Assembly (NCBI RefSeq): GCF_024505145.1
Contig: NZ_JANIAA010000004.1
Span: forward strand, 1 to 64,000
Direction of reading: 5' to 3'
Length of the DNA: 64,000 nucleotides
Source of the DNA: Streptomyces rugosispiralis
Lineage (GTDB): Bacteria > Actinomycetota > Actinomycetes > Streptomycetales > Streptomycetaceae
A model generated the notes under the pieces. The model was given only the letters and a program-made list of their open reading frames with translations, searched no databases and was not told the origin of the DNA. Made by a program: the position numbers and the translations under genes. Shown one piece after another: positions 1-7,791 of the stretch (position 1 is its first letter; the number at the start of each line of letters is the position of its first letter).

Positions 1-171
1 CGCCAGCTCGGAGACGACGAGCAGGACCAGGGCCGCCGCGCTCCGGTCCAGGCCCCAGGCGCGGAGAGCGGCTTCGGCGGCGCGGCGGGCGTGGGGGATC
101 GACAGAGGGACGGGCGTAAACCTCTGCTTCCAGCCATGGAGCGGGTTTACGTCGTGACTTTCCGCGTTCAT
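1..171 (-). CDS. ATP-binding protein (anti-sigma/GHKL-type), partial
   Basis: Only the first 57 codons are in the window; the gene runs off the left edge in frame. The start is the ATG whose first base is 171, preceded by a GGGAGA ribosome site. The visible protein begins MNAESHDVNPLHGW and goes on with RFTPVPLSIPHARRAAEAAL, then LVVSELA. This is the usual N-terminus of the small Streptomyces HATPase_c proteins (RsbW/anti-sigma-like) encoded beside XRE and DUF397 genes; the VVSELA stretch leads into the N-box that lies outside the window. Known family: single-domain GHKL ATPases of about 140-160 residues, a few of which act as anti-sigma kinases. It is divergent from the XRE/DUF397 pair, completing the common WhiJ/AbaA-like triad. 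The role here is inferred from that arrangement. Confidence 0.75.
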   Translation of the reverse strand, partial: MNAESHDVNPLHGWKQRFTPVPLSIPHARRAAEAALRAWGLDRSAAALVLLVVSELA

Positions 172-291
172 TCTCCCACTGTCAGTGCAGGCGGCTACCT
201 TCACCAGTAACAGAGCGTCGACTGCGGCGGCCGACAACTCTGGTCGAACGCAGGTTGATTGGCGTTGAGAGTTGTTGAGGGGGTGGCCCGC
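172..291. promoter_or_regulatory. Divergent promoter region of the XRE/ATP-binding pair
   Basis: The 120 bases between the two divergent start codons must hold both promoters and both ribosome sites (GGGAGA for the left gene, GAGGGGG at 277-283 for the right). I could not pick out a convincing -35/-10 pair or palindrome. In related loci the XRE protein often binds here, which is known only by analogy. Confidence 0.4.
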
Positions 292-1113
292 GTGGCCCAG
301 TCGAAGAAGAAGGACTCCGCTCCGCCGACCGTGCAGTACTTCGCCGCTGTCCTGCGGCTTCTGCGCGAGCGGGCGGGGTTCACCCAGGACGAGTTGGGTG
401 CGCTGATGAACTACACCGGGTCGGCGGTGAGCGCCGTGGAGACGTGCGCGAAGCCGCCGACCGACGAGTTCATCGACGCGGCCGAGAAGGCACTGGACGC
501 GGGCGGGTTGCTTCGTTCCGCGATCAAGTACTTGCGGCTTGAGCGCTACCCGGTGTACTTCCAGGGCTTCGTTCAGCTTGAGCAGGAGGCGGTGGCTGTC
601 TCGTCGTACTGCACACAGGTCATCGACGGTCTGCTGCAAACCAAGGACTACGCCCGCGCGTTGCTCAAGAGCAACTACCCACCATTCGAGCCGGAGGAGC
701 TGGAGCAGCTGGTCGAGGCCCGCATGGACCGCAAGGCGCTGCTCACCCGCAAGCCCATGGCGCTGATCCACACGATTCTCGAAGAGGCCGCACTGCGACG
801 AAGGATCGGTGGCGCGGAGGTAATGCGGGCCCAGCTCAGGCACCTCATCGAGTGCGCCCAGCTACCGAACGTGACGATCCAGGTTATGTCGTTGACTCAC
901 GCCGAACACGCTGGCCTTCGCGGGCCGTTTACAGTACTCGAGACTGCCGACCAGACTGCCCTCGTCTACATGGAGAGCAACGGTAAAAGCACCCTCACTA
1001 CCAAGCCAGAGGAAGTGGGGGAGCTGTCGCGCCGCTATGCCATGATCAGGACGCAGGCTCTCGGGCCGAAGGAATCCGTGAGCTTCATCGAGCAGTTGAT
1101 GGGTGATCTATGA
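292..1113 (+). CDS. XRE-family regulator with DUF5753 domain
   Basis: Predicted 273-residue DNA-binding protein. Residues about 10-70 form a helix-turn-helix of the Cro/CI type (LRERAGFTQDELGALMNYTG, then a VSAVE recognition helix). The rest matches DUF5753, with characteristic stretches such as LLQTKDYARALL and FTVLETADQTALVYME. Upstream in-frame TTG (259) and GTG (283) codons exist, but GTG 292 lies 8 nt after GAGGGGG and gives the normal length. It overlaps the DUF397 gene by ATGA, so the two are translationally coupled. Proteins of this family (WhiJ/AbaA-like) pair with DUF397 proteins to control development or antibiotic genes in Streptomyces. Family assignment is secure; the target is unknown. 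Confidence 0.93.
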   Translation: MAQSKKKDSAPPTVQYFAAVLRLLRERAGFTQDELGALMNYTGSAVSAVETCAKPPTDEFIDAAEKALDAGGLLRSAIKYLRLERYPVYFQGFVQLEQEAVAVSSYCTQVIDGLLQTKDYARALLKSNYPPFEPEELEQLVEARMDRKALLTRKPMALIHTILEEAALRRRIGGAEVMRAQLRHLIECAQLPNVTIQVMSLTHAEHAGLRGPFTVLETADQTALVYMESNGKSTLTTKPEEVGELSRRYAMIRTQALGPKESVSFIEQLMGDL

Positions 1114-1346
1114 GCGACTTGATGTGGTTCAAAAGCAGCTACAGCGATTCCGGCGGCGGCCAGTGCATAGAGGTCGCCTACGACTGGCACAAGTCCCGCC
1201 ACAGCGACGCGGGCGGCGGCGACTGCATCGAGGTCGCCACCACCCCCACGACCGTCCACATACGGGACTCCAAGAACCCCGACGGCCCCCGCCTCCACAT
1301 AGCCGCCACCGCTTGGGCGGACTTCCTGGCCTTCGCCGCCCGCTGA
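1110..1346 (+). CDS. DUF397 protein with duplicated motif
   Basis: 78-residue small protein of the DUF397 family, the usual partner of the XRE/DUF5753 regulator whose stop codon it overlaps (ATGA). The family signature is present: a W-KSSYS..GG-C-EVA motif and the RDSKNPDGPRL/W.DFLA tail. Oddly, the first motif occurs twice in tandem: residues 6-25 begin WFKSSYSDSGGGQCIEVA and residues 26-45 begin WHKSRHSDAGGGDCIEVA. The two 60-nt units (1125-1184 and 1185-1244) are clearly related in DNA as well. Ordinary family members carry one unit and are about 60 residues long. DUF397 proteins are thought to modulate the partner XRE regulator; the biochemical role is not settled. Confidence 0.92.
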   Translation: MSDLMWFKSSYSDSGGGQCIEVAYDWHKSRHSDAGGGDCIEVATTPTTVHIRDSKNPDGPRLHIAATAWADFLAFAAR

Positions 1347-1403
1347 GCCCGGCCGCTCCGGGGTGTCCGGCGGATCTTTCCCCTCCCTGCCCCGGACCGG
1401 GGT

Positions 1404-2276
1404 CTAGGCCGCCGACGGCGGGGCGAACGCGGCGCGGTGCGCCTCGGCGAAGGCGCGGAAGGAGCGGGGAGCGCGGCCGGTGACCCGCTCGACGGTGTCC
1501 GTCGTACGGTCCTCCGCGCCGTGCCGGATGTCCTCGTCGAGCCCGGCGAGGAGCGCGGCGAACTCCGGCGGCAGCCCCGTCGCCCTGATCCTCTTGGCCA
1601 ACTCCCCGGTCTCCACCGCGATATGGCGGATCGGCCGCCCGGAGACCTCCGCCACGATGCGCGCCGCCGCTGGGTAACCGAGCGCCTCCGGGCCGGTGAT
1701 GACGTGGGCCGTGTTGTGCGGACGGTCGTCCAGCAGGGCCCGGGTGGCGACGGCGGCGATGTCCGTCGCGTCGACGAAGGCCACCCTGCCGTCCCCGGTG
1801 GCGGTGACGATCTCGCCGTCGCCCCGGATGGCCTGGGCCACCGGATGGTCACCGGTGAAGTTCTGCATGAACCACGAGGGCCGCAGCACCGCCCACTCGG
1901 GCACGGTCCGCCGCACCAGCGAATGCAGCGCGCCGAGGCCGGTGTCCGCCTCGTCGACCGCGGACGAGCTCAGCAGCACCACCCGCCGTACGCCCCGGGC
2001 GACCGCCCCCTTCAGGAACGGCTCGACCACGGGCAGTGGCTCGGCCACCCCCAGGGGCGGGACGAGATAGAGCCGGTCCACGCCGCGCAGCGCCGCCTCG
2101 TGGCTGTCGGGGTCGTGCCAGTCGAACCGTACGGCGTCGGCCACGCCCGCCGCGGCCGCGGCCTCGGGCCGCCGGGTGGCGGCCGGCGCCCGCGCGCCCT
2201 CCGCGCGCACCATCCGCAGCACCTTGGAGCCGGTGTTCCCGGTGGCGCCGAGGACCAGGACGGTGGGTTCAGCCAT
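1404..2276 (-). CDS. NmrA-like NAD(P)-binding oxidoreductase/sensor
   Basis: 290-residue Rossmann-fold protein of the atypical SDR/NmrA family. The nucleotide-binding motif is at the extreme N-terminus (VLVLGATGNTGSKVLR, GxxGxxG). A V-LLSSS segment near residue 100 and RPSWFMQNF near 135 match NmrA-like redox-sensing or quinone-reductase-type proteins. The start ATG follows GGAGGG. It overlaps the upstream SnoaL-like gene by 8 bp, so both are probably cotranscribed and controlled by the divergent TetR. Such enzymes reduce quinone-like or activated carbonyl substrates, or sense NADP(H). The substrate cannot be told from sequence. Confidence 0.88.
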   Translation of the reverse strand: MAEPTVLVLGATGNTGSKVLRMVRAEGARAPAATRRPEAAAAAGVADAVRFDWHDPDSHEAALRGVDRLYLVPPLGVAEPLPVVEPFLKGAVARGVRRVVLLSSSAVDEADTGLGALHSLVRRTVPEWAVLRPSWFMQNFTGDHPVAQAIRGDGEIVTATGDGRVAFVDATDIAAVATRALLDDRPHNTAHVITGPEALGYPAAARIVAEVSGRPIRHIAVETGELAKRIRATGLPPEFAALLAGLDEDIRHGAEDRTTDTVERVTGRAPRSFRAFAEAHRAAFAPPSAA

Positions 2277-2691
2277 GGGTCCGGCCCTCCTCGGAACCGA
2301 AGCTCATCTCGTCGAGCATCAGCGGATTCCAGTAGTCACGGTACGAGGCGATCTCGCCGTCCCGGACGGTGATGACGGCGACGTAATCGGGGTGGAGCGG
2401 GCGGCCGGTTCCGACGGCCACGGCGTCCATCGAGAACTCCACGATCAGCACGCCGGGGTCCTCGGTGAGATGGACGACCTCATGCGCGACGGCGCGCAGA
2501 TCGACGTGGTCGGTGTAGTCCCGCACGTATTCGCGCACGGCCTCACGCCCCTCCAGTCGGCGCGGCCGGCCGGGCGGGGCGAAGGGGAACTCCATGGTGC
2601 CGTCGACGGCCCACAGATCCGCGAATCCCATCATGTCGTGGCCGAGCAGCAGCTCCTTCGCCCGCTCGAACACCTTGACGCGGTCGTCCAT
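2269..2691 (-). CDS. SnoaL-like (NTF2-fold) protein
   Basis: 140-residue protein with the compact alpha+beta NTF2/SnoaL fold. Seen are FADLWAVDGTMEFPFAPPG, then R-LEGREAVREYV and, near the C-terminus, DGEIASYRDYWNP, the signature of the ketosteroid isomerase-like SnoaL_2 group. I chose the ATG at 2691 because GAGAGG lies about 7 nt upstream; a longer frame running to 2784 would translate through the operator palindromes. It is the first gene of a two-gene unit with the NmrA-like reductase. Members range from isomerases and cyclases to small-molecule binders; here it may process or bind the ligand of the divergent TetR regulator (inference). Confidence 0.85.
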   Translation of the reverse strand: MDDRVKVFERAKELLLGHDMMGFADLWAVDGTMEFPFAPPGRPRRLEGREAVREYVRDYTDHVDLRAVAHEVVHLTEDPGVLIVEFSMDAVAVGTGRPLHPDYVAVITVRDGEIASYRDYWNPLMLDEMSFGSEEGRTHG

Positions 2692-2724
2692 GACGTACCT
2701 CTCCTCCATCAGCGGTAATCGACA

Positions 2725-2776
2725 GGACGGTACGGTGCCGTCCCGTCCACCCAGCATAGGACGAGACGGTACCGTC
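2725..2776. promoter_or_regulatory. Tandem palindromic operators for the TetR regulator
   Basis: Two related palindromes lie between the divergent SnoaL-like and TetR genes: GGACGGTACGGTGCCGTCC at 2725-2743 and the perfect 12-mer GACGGTACCGTC at 2765-2776, extended on the right by CCGTCC. They share the GACGGTAC core and their centres are about 36 bp apart. Adjacent divergent TetR genes usually autoregulate through such sites, so these are probably the binding sites. This is a sequence observation plus family knowledge; binding is untested. Confidence 0.75.
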
Positions 2777-2801
2777 CCGTCCATCTGTTAACCTCGGGGT
2801 C

Positions 2802-3413
2802 ATGTCGGAGCCCACCCGGCGCCCGCCGAGCGGCGCCGCCACCCTGCGCGCGGACAAGACCGCGGCCATCTCCGAAGCCGTCCTCGACGAGCTCGCCGAG
2901 CAGGGCTACGGCCGGTTGTCGATGGAGGCGGTGGCCAAACGGGCCGGGGTGGGCAAGAGCGCCCTGTACCGGCGGTGGCCCTCGAAACAGCGGATGGTCA
3001 TCGCGGTCGTGTCCGAGCTGAGCGTCGCCCTGGTCGAGCTGCCCGACGCCGGATCCCTGCGCGGCGATGTGCTGGCCGGGCTGCGCGCGGTGGCCGACTG
3101 GCTGACCCATCCGCGGTTCTCCCGCATCCTGCCGGACCTGATCGCCGAGGCACAGCGCGACGAGGAGCTGAGCCAGGCGCTGGCCCGCTGCGTCGGCGAG
3201 CCGCGGCGCGCCCGGATGGCCGATGCGCTGGACCGGGCGGTCGAGCGCGGTGAGCTGTCGCCGGACCTCGACCGCGAGCTGGCGCTCGATCTGCTCGGCG
3301 GGCTGGTCTACTGGCGGGTCTCGGCCCGTGGCGCGCCCCTGGAGCCCGGCTACTTCGAGCGCGCCACCGATATGGCGCTGCGGGCCCTGGACGCCCGGCC
3401 GCGCGGGGCCTGA
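2802..3413 (+). CDS. TetR/AcrR-family repressor
   Basis: 203-residue regulator. An N-terminal helix-turn-helix spans about residues 23-70 (AAISEAVLDELAEQGYGRLS, then KRAGVGKSALYRRWPSK, the TetR recognition helix). The C-terminal half is a helical ligand domain of the TetR_C_11-like type (GDVLAGLRAVADWL, then FSRILPDLIAEAQRDEEL). The ATG at 2802 directly follows the operator region and is 111 bp from the divergent SnoaL-like start. It probably represses the SnoaL/NmrA pair and itself until a small hydrophobic or quinone-like ligand binds. The ligand is not predictable. Confidence 0.93.
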   Translation: MSEPTRRPPSGAATLRADKTAAISEAVLDELAEQGYGRLSMEAVAKRAGVGKSALYRRWPSKQRMVIAVVSELSVALVELPDAGSLRGDVLAGLRAVADWLTHPRFSRILPDLIAEAQRDEELSQALARCVGEPRRARMADALDRAVERGELSPDLDRELALDLLGGLVYWRVSARGAPLEPGYFERATDMALRALDARPRGA

Positions 3414-3498
3414 CGGCCGGGGCGCCGCACGGGTGCGCGCGGGGCGCCTCCTCCGGATGGGGCCGGAGAACAGGGCATGGCGGGGCGCGGCCCCGCAT

Positions 3499-3520
3499 CA
3501 TCGCTAAGTGACGAGCGATG
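3499..3520. promoter_or_regulatory. Interrupted palindrome upstream of the caspase gene
   Basis: CATCGCT at 3499-3505 is answered by AGCGATG at 3514-3520 with an 8-nt centre, 38 nt before the start of the caspase-like gene. It could be an operator or part of the promoter. No regulator can be assigned. Confidence 0.3.
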
Positions 3521-3557
3521 GTGAGCCGCCGCACGTCCTCGAACCCAAGGAGCCCGC

Positions 3558-4412
3558 ATGTCCATCGGCCTCTCCGTCCACATCGGACTCAACCAGGTCG
3601 ACCCCGCCGCGTACGACGGCTGGAGCGGTGAGCTGGGCGCCTGCGAGCAGGATGCCGTGGACATGGCCGGGCTCGCCGACGCCGCGGGGTTCGATGTGAC
3701 CGGCCCGCTGCTGAGCCCGGCCGCCACCGCGGAGACCGTCACCGCCACCCTGGAGGCCGCGGCCGGGCGGCTGGCCGAGGGGGACATCCTCTTCCTCACC
3801 TACTCGGGCCACGGTGGCCAGGTGCCCGACCTCAACCACGACGAGACCGGCGACCGCCTCGACGAGACCTGGGTGCTGTACGACCGGCAACTGGTCGACG
3901 ACGAGCTCTTCGAGCTGTTCGGGAAGTTCGCCAAGGGGGTGCGGATCTGGCTGCTCTCCGACAGCTGCCACAGCGGCACCGTGGCCCGGCGGCTGCCCGG
4001 GATGCTCAGCCCCCAGGAACTCGACCGGCGCTTCAGCACCGTCGACCCCCAGGAGGTCGGCCACCGGATCCGGGCCATGCCCCAGTCGGTGCAGACCGCC
4101 GTCTACCGGCGCGACCGCGACGCCTACGACCGGATCCAGAACACCCGTACCGCCAAGGACCTCGCCAAGATCGACGCCAGTGTGCTGCAGATCTCCGGCT
4201 GCCAGGACAATCAGACCTCGGCCGACGGAATCGTCAACGGACTGTTCACCGGTACCCTGCTGGAGGTCTGGCGGGGCGGTGCCTTCGCGGGCAGCTACCG
4301 CGGGCTGCACCGGGAGATCGTCAAGCGGATGCCGCCCGACCAGACGCCCAACCTCTTCCAGGCGGGTGCGCTGAACTCCGCTTTCGCCCGGCAGCGGCCC
4401 TTCACCATCTGA
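3558..4412 (+). CDS. Caspase-family (metacaspase-like) peptidase
   Basis: 284-residue protein of the caspase/peptidase C14 fold. The catalytic dyad is visible: His85 in TYSGHGGQ and Cys137 in SDSCHSGT, separated by the usual p20 core, with an acidic stretch after the His (DLNHDETGDRLDE). The N-terminus starts with VHIGLNQVDP, the first beta strand of the fold. There is no signal peptide or extra domain, so it is probably cytoplasmic. AAGGAG lies 5 nt before the ATG. Bacterial metacaspase-like enzymes cleave after basic residues and have been linked to stress, cell death and mycelial development; that role is inferred. It stands alone upstream of the phosphatase gene on the same strand. Confidence 0.9.
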   Translation: MSIGLSVHIGLNQVDPAAYDGWSGELGACEQDAVDMAGLADAAGFDVTGPLLSPAATAETVTATLEAAAGRLAEGDILFLTYSGHGGQVPDLNHDETGDRLDETWVLYDRQLVDDELFELFGKFAKGVRIWLLSDSCHSGTVARRLPGMLSPQELDRRFSTVDPQEVGHRIRAMPQSVQTAVYRRDRDAYDRIQNTRTAKDLAKIDASVLQISGCQDNQTSADGIVNGLFTGTLLEVWRGGAFAGSYRGLHREIVKRMPPDQTPNLFQAGALNSAFARQRPFTI

Positions 4413-4435
4413 ACCGGGATCTGAGACCGTGCCCA

Positions 4436-4477
4436 TGTCATATCCGTGTGCGGCGGCTCGCCTGGCGAGGTATGACA
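4436..4477. repeat. Short inverted repeat, possible MITE remnant
   Basis: TGTCATA at 4436-4442 pairs with TATGACA at 4471-4477. The ends, and an inner GTGCGGCG, resemble the terminal and subterminal parts of the 164-bp element at 36166-36329, as if most of that element had been deleted. It could equally be an operator for the phosphatase gene that starts at 4512. Confidence 0.3.
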
Positions 4478-4511
4478 GTAGGAGGGCACGGCGAGCCGGT
4501 GAGGTGCCGGT

Positions 4512-6620
4512 ATGACGACGCATGACCGTGTGGACCAGGAGGAAGAGGCCGCCATCAGCAGCATGGCGACCGGCCCGGGAGGAGTGCTCGACCTGCTGCG
4601 GGTCGCCGCCGTGGCCCTGGACGTCGAGGGCCGGATCGCCCTCTGGAGCCCCGAGGCCGAACAGCTCTTCGGCTACCGGGCGGCCGAGGCGCTGGGGCGC
4701 CGCGCGGACAAGCTGCTGGTCCACCCGCGGGACCGCCGGGCCGCCGTGGAGCTCTTCGCACGGGTGCGGGCGGGCGACACCTGGGCCGGTGTCTTCCCGG
4801 TCCGCCGCCCGGACGGCTCCACCCTCAAGGTGGAGTTCCGCACCATGGGCCTGCGCGACGCCCATGGCGAGGGCTACGCCCTCGGGCTGGCCGCCGACGA
4901 GGGGACCGTACGGCGGCTGGAGACCGATCTGGCCGTCTCCGGCTTCCTGATCAAACAGTCGCCCGTGGGGCTCGCGGTGTTCGACACCGAGCTGCGCTGG
5001 CTGCTCGCCAACCCGGCCCTCCAGCGGATGAACTCGATCACCGAGTCCCAGGTGCGCGGCCACCGCCTCGGGGAGGTGCTGCCGGGGCTCGACGTCGAGG
5101 CCATAGAGGGCGCGATGCGGCATGTGCTGGAGTCCGGCGAGCCGCTGCTGGACCAGCAGAGCGTCGGCCGGACCCCCGCCGACCCCGACCATGACCACGC
5201 CTGGTCGGAGTCGTACTACCGGCTCGAGGATCCCAGCGGCCGGATCCTGGGCATCGCCGTCTCCATCATGGACATCTCCCGGCGCCACCGGGAGACCAGC
5301 GAGATCGCCGAGGCGCGCGAGCGGCTGACCATGATCGCCGATGCGAGCGTCCGCATCGGCACCACGCTGGACCTGCGCCAGACCGCCCAGGAACTCGCCG
5401 ATGTGACCGTGCCCCGGCTCGCCGACCTCGCGGCCGTCGACGTCCTGGACTCCGTGGTGCACCGCGAGGCCACGCCCCGGGTGTGGACCGACGGCTCCGC
5501 CCGCTTCCGGGCGCTCGCCGTCGCCGCCGGGTACCCCACCGACGCCGTCCACGCGGCGGACCCGGTCGGGGAGATCGCCCGCTACGACCCCAGCCGGCTG
5601 ATCACCCAGTGCGTCCGCGAGGCCCGGCCGCTGCTGGTACCGCATGTGACCGAGAAGGACGTACGGCGGATCGCCCGGGACGACGCCGCCGCCAGGGTGC
5701 TGCTGCGCGAGGGCGTGCACTCGTACCTCGCCGCCCCGCTGATCGCCCGCGGCAGCGTGCTCGGCACCCTCAGCCTGCACCGCACCATCAACCCCAGGCC
5801 GTTCGACGAGGAGGACCTCACCCTCGCCTGCGAACTGGCCATACGCGCCGCCCTGTGCATCGACAACGCCCGGCTCTACGCCCGCGAACGCGACGCGGCG
5901 CTCACCCTCCAGCGCAGCCTGCTCTCCCAGCAGCCGCGCGACCTGGACGGCCTGGAGATCGCCTCCCGGTACCTGCCCGCGGTCAGCGCCGCCGGGGGCG
6001 ACTGGTTCGATGTGCTGCCCCTCCCGGACGGCAAGGTCGGGCTGGTGGTCGGCGATGTCATGGGCAAGGGCATCCACGCCGCGGCGATCATGGGCCAGTT
6101 GCGCACCGCCACCCGGGCCTTCTCCCGGCTCGGACTGCCCCCGGCCCAGGTGCTGTGCCATCTCGACGAGATCACGCCCAGCCTGGGGGAGTCCATCGCC
6201 ACCTGTCTCTACGCGGTCTGCGATCCGCGCACCGGGCGGTGCGAGATGTCCACCGCCGGGCATCTGCCGCCGGTGCTGGTGCATCCCGGCGGCGACGCCG
6301 AGCTCATCGACATCCCCACCGGCGCCCCGCTCGGTGTCGGCGGCGTCCCCTTCGCCTCGGTGGAGCGGGAGCTGGCCGAGGGGGCGCTGCTGGCCCTGTT
6401 CACCGACGGCCTGGTGGAGAAGCGCCACCAGTCCCTCGACGTGGGGCTGCACACCCTGGTCCAGTTGCTGCGCCGCCACCAGGGCCCGCTGGAGCGGATC
6501 TGCGACCAGGTGCTGGCCGCGCTGCACGGGGCGCCGGACGACGATGTGGCCCTGCTGCTGGCCCGGCTGCGCCGCCCTCGCCTGCCGGAGAAGTCCGTGG
6601 TTACCGTGGAGAGTGGCTGA
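4512..6620 (+). CDS. PAS-PAS-GAF-PP2C (SpoIIE-type) phosphatase
   Basis: 702-residue sensor phosphatase. Order of domains: a PAS domain at about 25-140 (ALDVEGRIALWSPEAEQLFG), a second PAS at about 145-265 (LAVFDTELRWLLANPALQRM, closing with VSIMDISRRHR), a GAF domain at about 285-455, and a PPM/SpoIIE serine phosphatase domain at about 470-690. Metal-binding motifs of the phosphatase are present (GGDWFDV, GDVMGKGIHAA, and DGLVEKR near the end). There is no C-terminal HATPase domain, which some Streptomyces relatives carry. Such proteins dephosphorylate anti-anti-sigma factors in partner-switching pathways; the signal read by PAS/GAF is unknown. No STAS protein is adjacent, so the partner lies elsewhere. 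Confidence 0.93.
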   Translation: MTTHDRVDQEEEAAISSMATGPGGVLDLLRVAAVALDVEGRIALWSPEAEQLFGYRAAEALGRRADKLLVHPRDRRAAVELFARVRAGDTWAGVFPVRRPDGSTLKVEFRTMGLRDAHGEGYALGLAADEGTVRRLETDLAVSGFLIKQSPVGLAVFDTELRWLLANPALQRMNSITESQVRGHRLGEVLPGLDVEAIEGAMRHVLESGEPLLDQQSVGRTPADPDHDHAWSESYYRLEDPSGRILGIAVSIMDISRRHRETSEIAEARERLTMIADASVRIGTTLDLRQTAQELADVTVPRLADLAAVDVLDSVVHREATPRVWTDGSARFRALAVAAGYPTDAVHAADPVGEIARYDPSRLITQCVREARPLLVPHVTEKDVRRIARDDAAARVLLREGVHSYLAAPLIARGSVLGTLSLHRTINPRPFDEEDLTLACELAIRAALCIDNARLYARERDAALTLQRSLLSQQPRDLDGLEIASRYLPAVSAAGGDWFDVLPLPDGKVGLVVGDVMGKGIHAAAIMGQLRTATRAFSRLGLPPAQVLCHLDEITPSLGESIATCLYAVCDPRTGRCEMSTAGHLPPVLVHPGGDAELIDIPTGAPLGVGGVPFASVERELAEGALLALFTDGLVEKRHQSLDVGLHTLVQLLRRHQGPLERICDQVLAALHGAPDDDVALLLARLRRPRLPEKSVVTVESG

Positions 6621-6666
6621 AGAAGGGCCGACCCCTCGGGTACTCCATCGATGAGATGACGTCCTC

Positions 6667-7791
6667 ATGGCTCAGCTCGCCCGCCGCTCCGGCGTATCGA
6701 TCGTTCTGGTGGCCCTCGCCCTGGGGACCTCGGCCTCCCTCGCCGGCGCCGCCGAGCCGATCCCCAGGCCCACCCCCAAGGTCGCCGTGATCGGCACCGG
6801 GGGCACCATCGCGGGCGTCAGCAAGACCAAGGTGTCCTTCGACGACTACCAGGCGGGCAAGCTCCCGGTGTCCCGGCTGGTGCACGACCTCGGACCCGGG
6901 GTGAACCGGATCGCCGACGTGACCACCCAGCAGTTCGGCAACAAGGACTCCAACGACTACACGATCCCCGAGTACCGCAGGCTCACCGCCGTCGTGGACC
7001 ACGCCCTGAAGTTCAACGACGGGGTCGTGGTCACCACCGGCACCGACACCATGGAGGAGTTCGCGTACTGGCTCGACCTGACCGTACGCAGCGACAAGCC
7101 CGTGGTGCTCACCGGCGCCATGCGCCCCTGGACGGTGATCGGCTCCGACGCCCCGGCCAACCTCTACAACGCCATCCACCTCGCCGCCAGCGGCCGGACC
7201 ACCTGCTTCGGCACCGTGGTGATGCTCAACGACCAGATCCACGCCGCCCGCGAGGTGCGCAAGTCCGACACCCTGCGGCTGAACGCCTTCAGCAGCGGCA
7301 GCAGCGGAGATCTCGGCGTCATCGACCAGAACCACATCCGCGTCAACCGCGCGCCCGCCCGGGTCGAGCAGTGCGGCAAGCCCGGCTGGAAGACCCCGTT
7401 CAACCTCGACCGGATCGCCCGGCGGCCGCTGCCGAAGGTCGACATCGCCTACAGCTACCAGGGCGCCGGACCCCAGGCCATCAAGGCGTTCGCCGACGCC
7501 GGGGCGGCCGGGATCGTCACGGCGGGCACCGGGGCGGGCGGTCTCTCCCCGGCCATGACCGAGGCCCGGGACGACGCCGTCAAGAACGGGGTGGTCATGG
7601 TCTCCGCCTCCCGCACCGGCTCCGGCGCGGTCTACGACCCCGGTGTGCGCGGCGTCATCGGCGCCCAGGACCTGACCCCGCAGAAGGCCCGGCTGCTGCT
7701 GCTCCTCTCGCTCGCCACCACCCACAACGAGCACCGGATCCAGACCTGGTTCCACACGTTTGGCACCGGCGAGTTCACGGCCCGCCGTTAG
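6667..7791 (+). CDS. Exported type II L-asparaginase
   Basis: 374-residue asparaginase/glutaminase-type enzyme hydrolysing L-asparagine to aspartate and ammonia. A signal peptide covers about residues 1-28 (hydrophobic VSIVLVALALGTSASLAGA followed by an Ala-type cleavage site), so it acts outside the membrane. Both catalytic threonine motifs are present: GTGGTIAG at 43-50 (Thr47) and TTGTDTMEE, along with the substrate-contacting GAMRP segment. Length suits the bacterial type II enzymes. The ribosome site is weak. Its TAG stop coincides with the end of the inverted repeat element that follows. Transcribed alone; it meets the glxA-like gene convergently. Confidence 0.93.
   Translation: MAQLARRSGVSIVLVALALGTSASLAGAAEPIPRPTPKVAVIGTGGTIAGVSKTKVSFDDYQAGKLPVSRLVHDLGPGVNRIADVTTQQFGNKDSNDYTIPEYRRLTAVVDHALKFNDGVVVTTGTDTMEEFAYWLDLTVRSDKPVVLTGAMRPWTVIGSDAPANLYNAIHLAASGRTTCFGTVVMLNDQIHAAREVRKSDTLRLNAFSSGSSGDLGVIDQNHIRVNRAPARVEQCGKPGWKTPFNLDRIARRPLPKVDIAYSYQGAGPQAIKAFADAGAAGIVTAGTGAGGLSPAMTEARDDAVKNGVVMVSASRTGSGAVYDPGVRGVIGAQDLTPQKARLLLLLSLATTHNEHRIQTWFHTFGTGEFTARR

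Noticed and set aside
3504..6668. 1,054-codon open frame opposite the phosphatase gene
   Set aside because: High-GC shadow of the PAS-GAF-PP2C gene: Gly/Arg/Ala/Pro/His-rich composition with no motif, while the other strand has complete domains.
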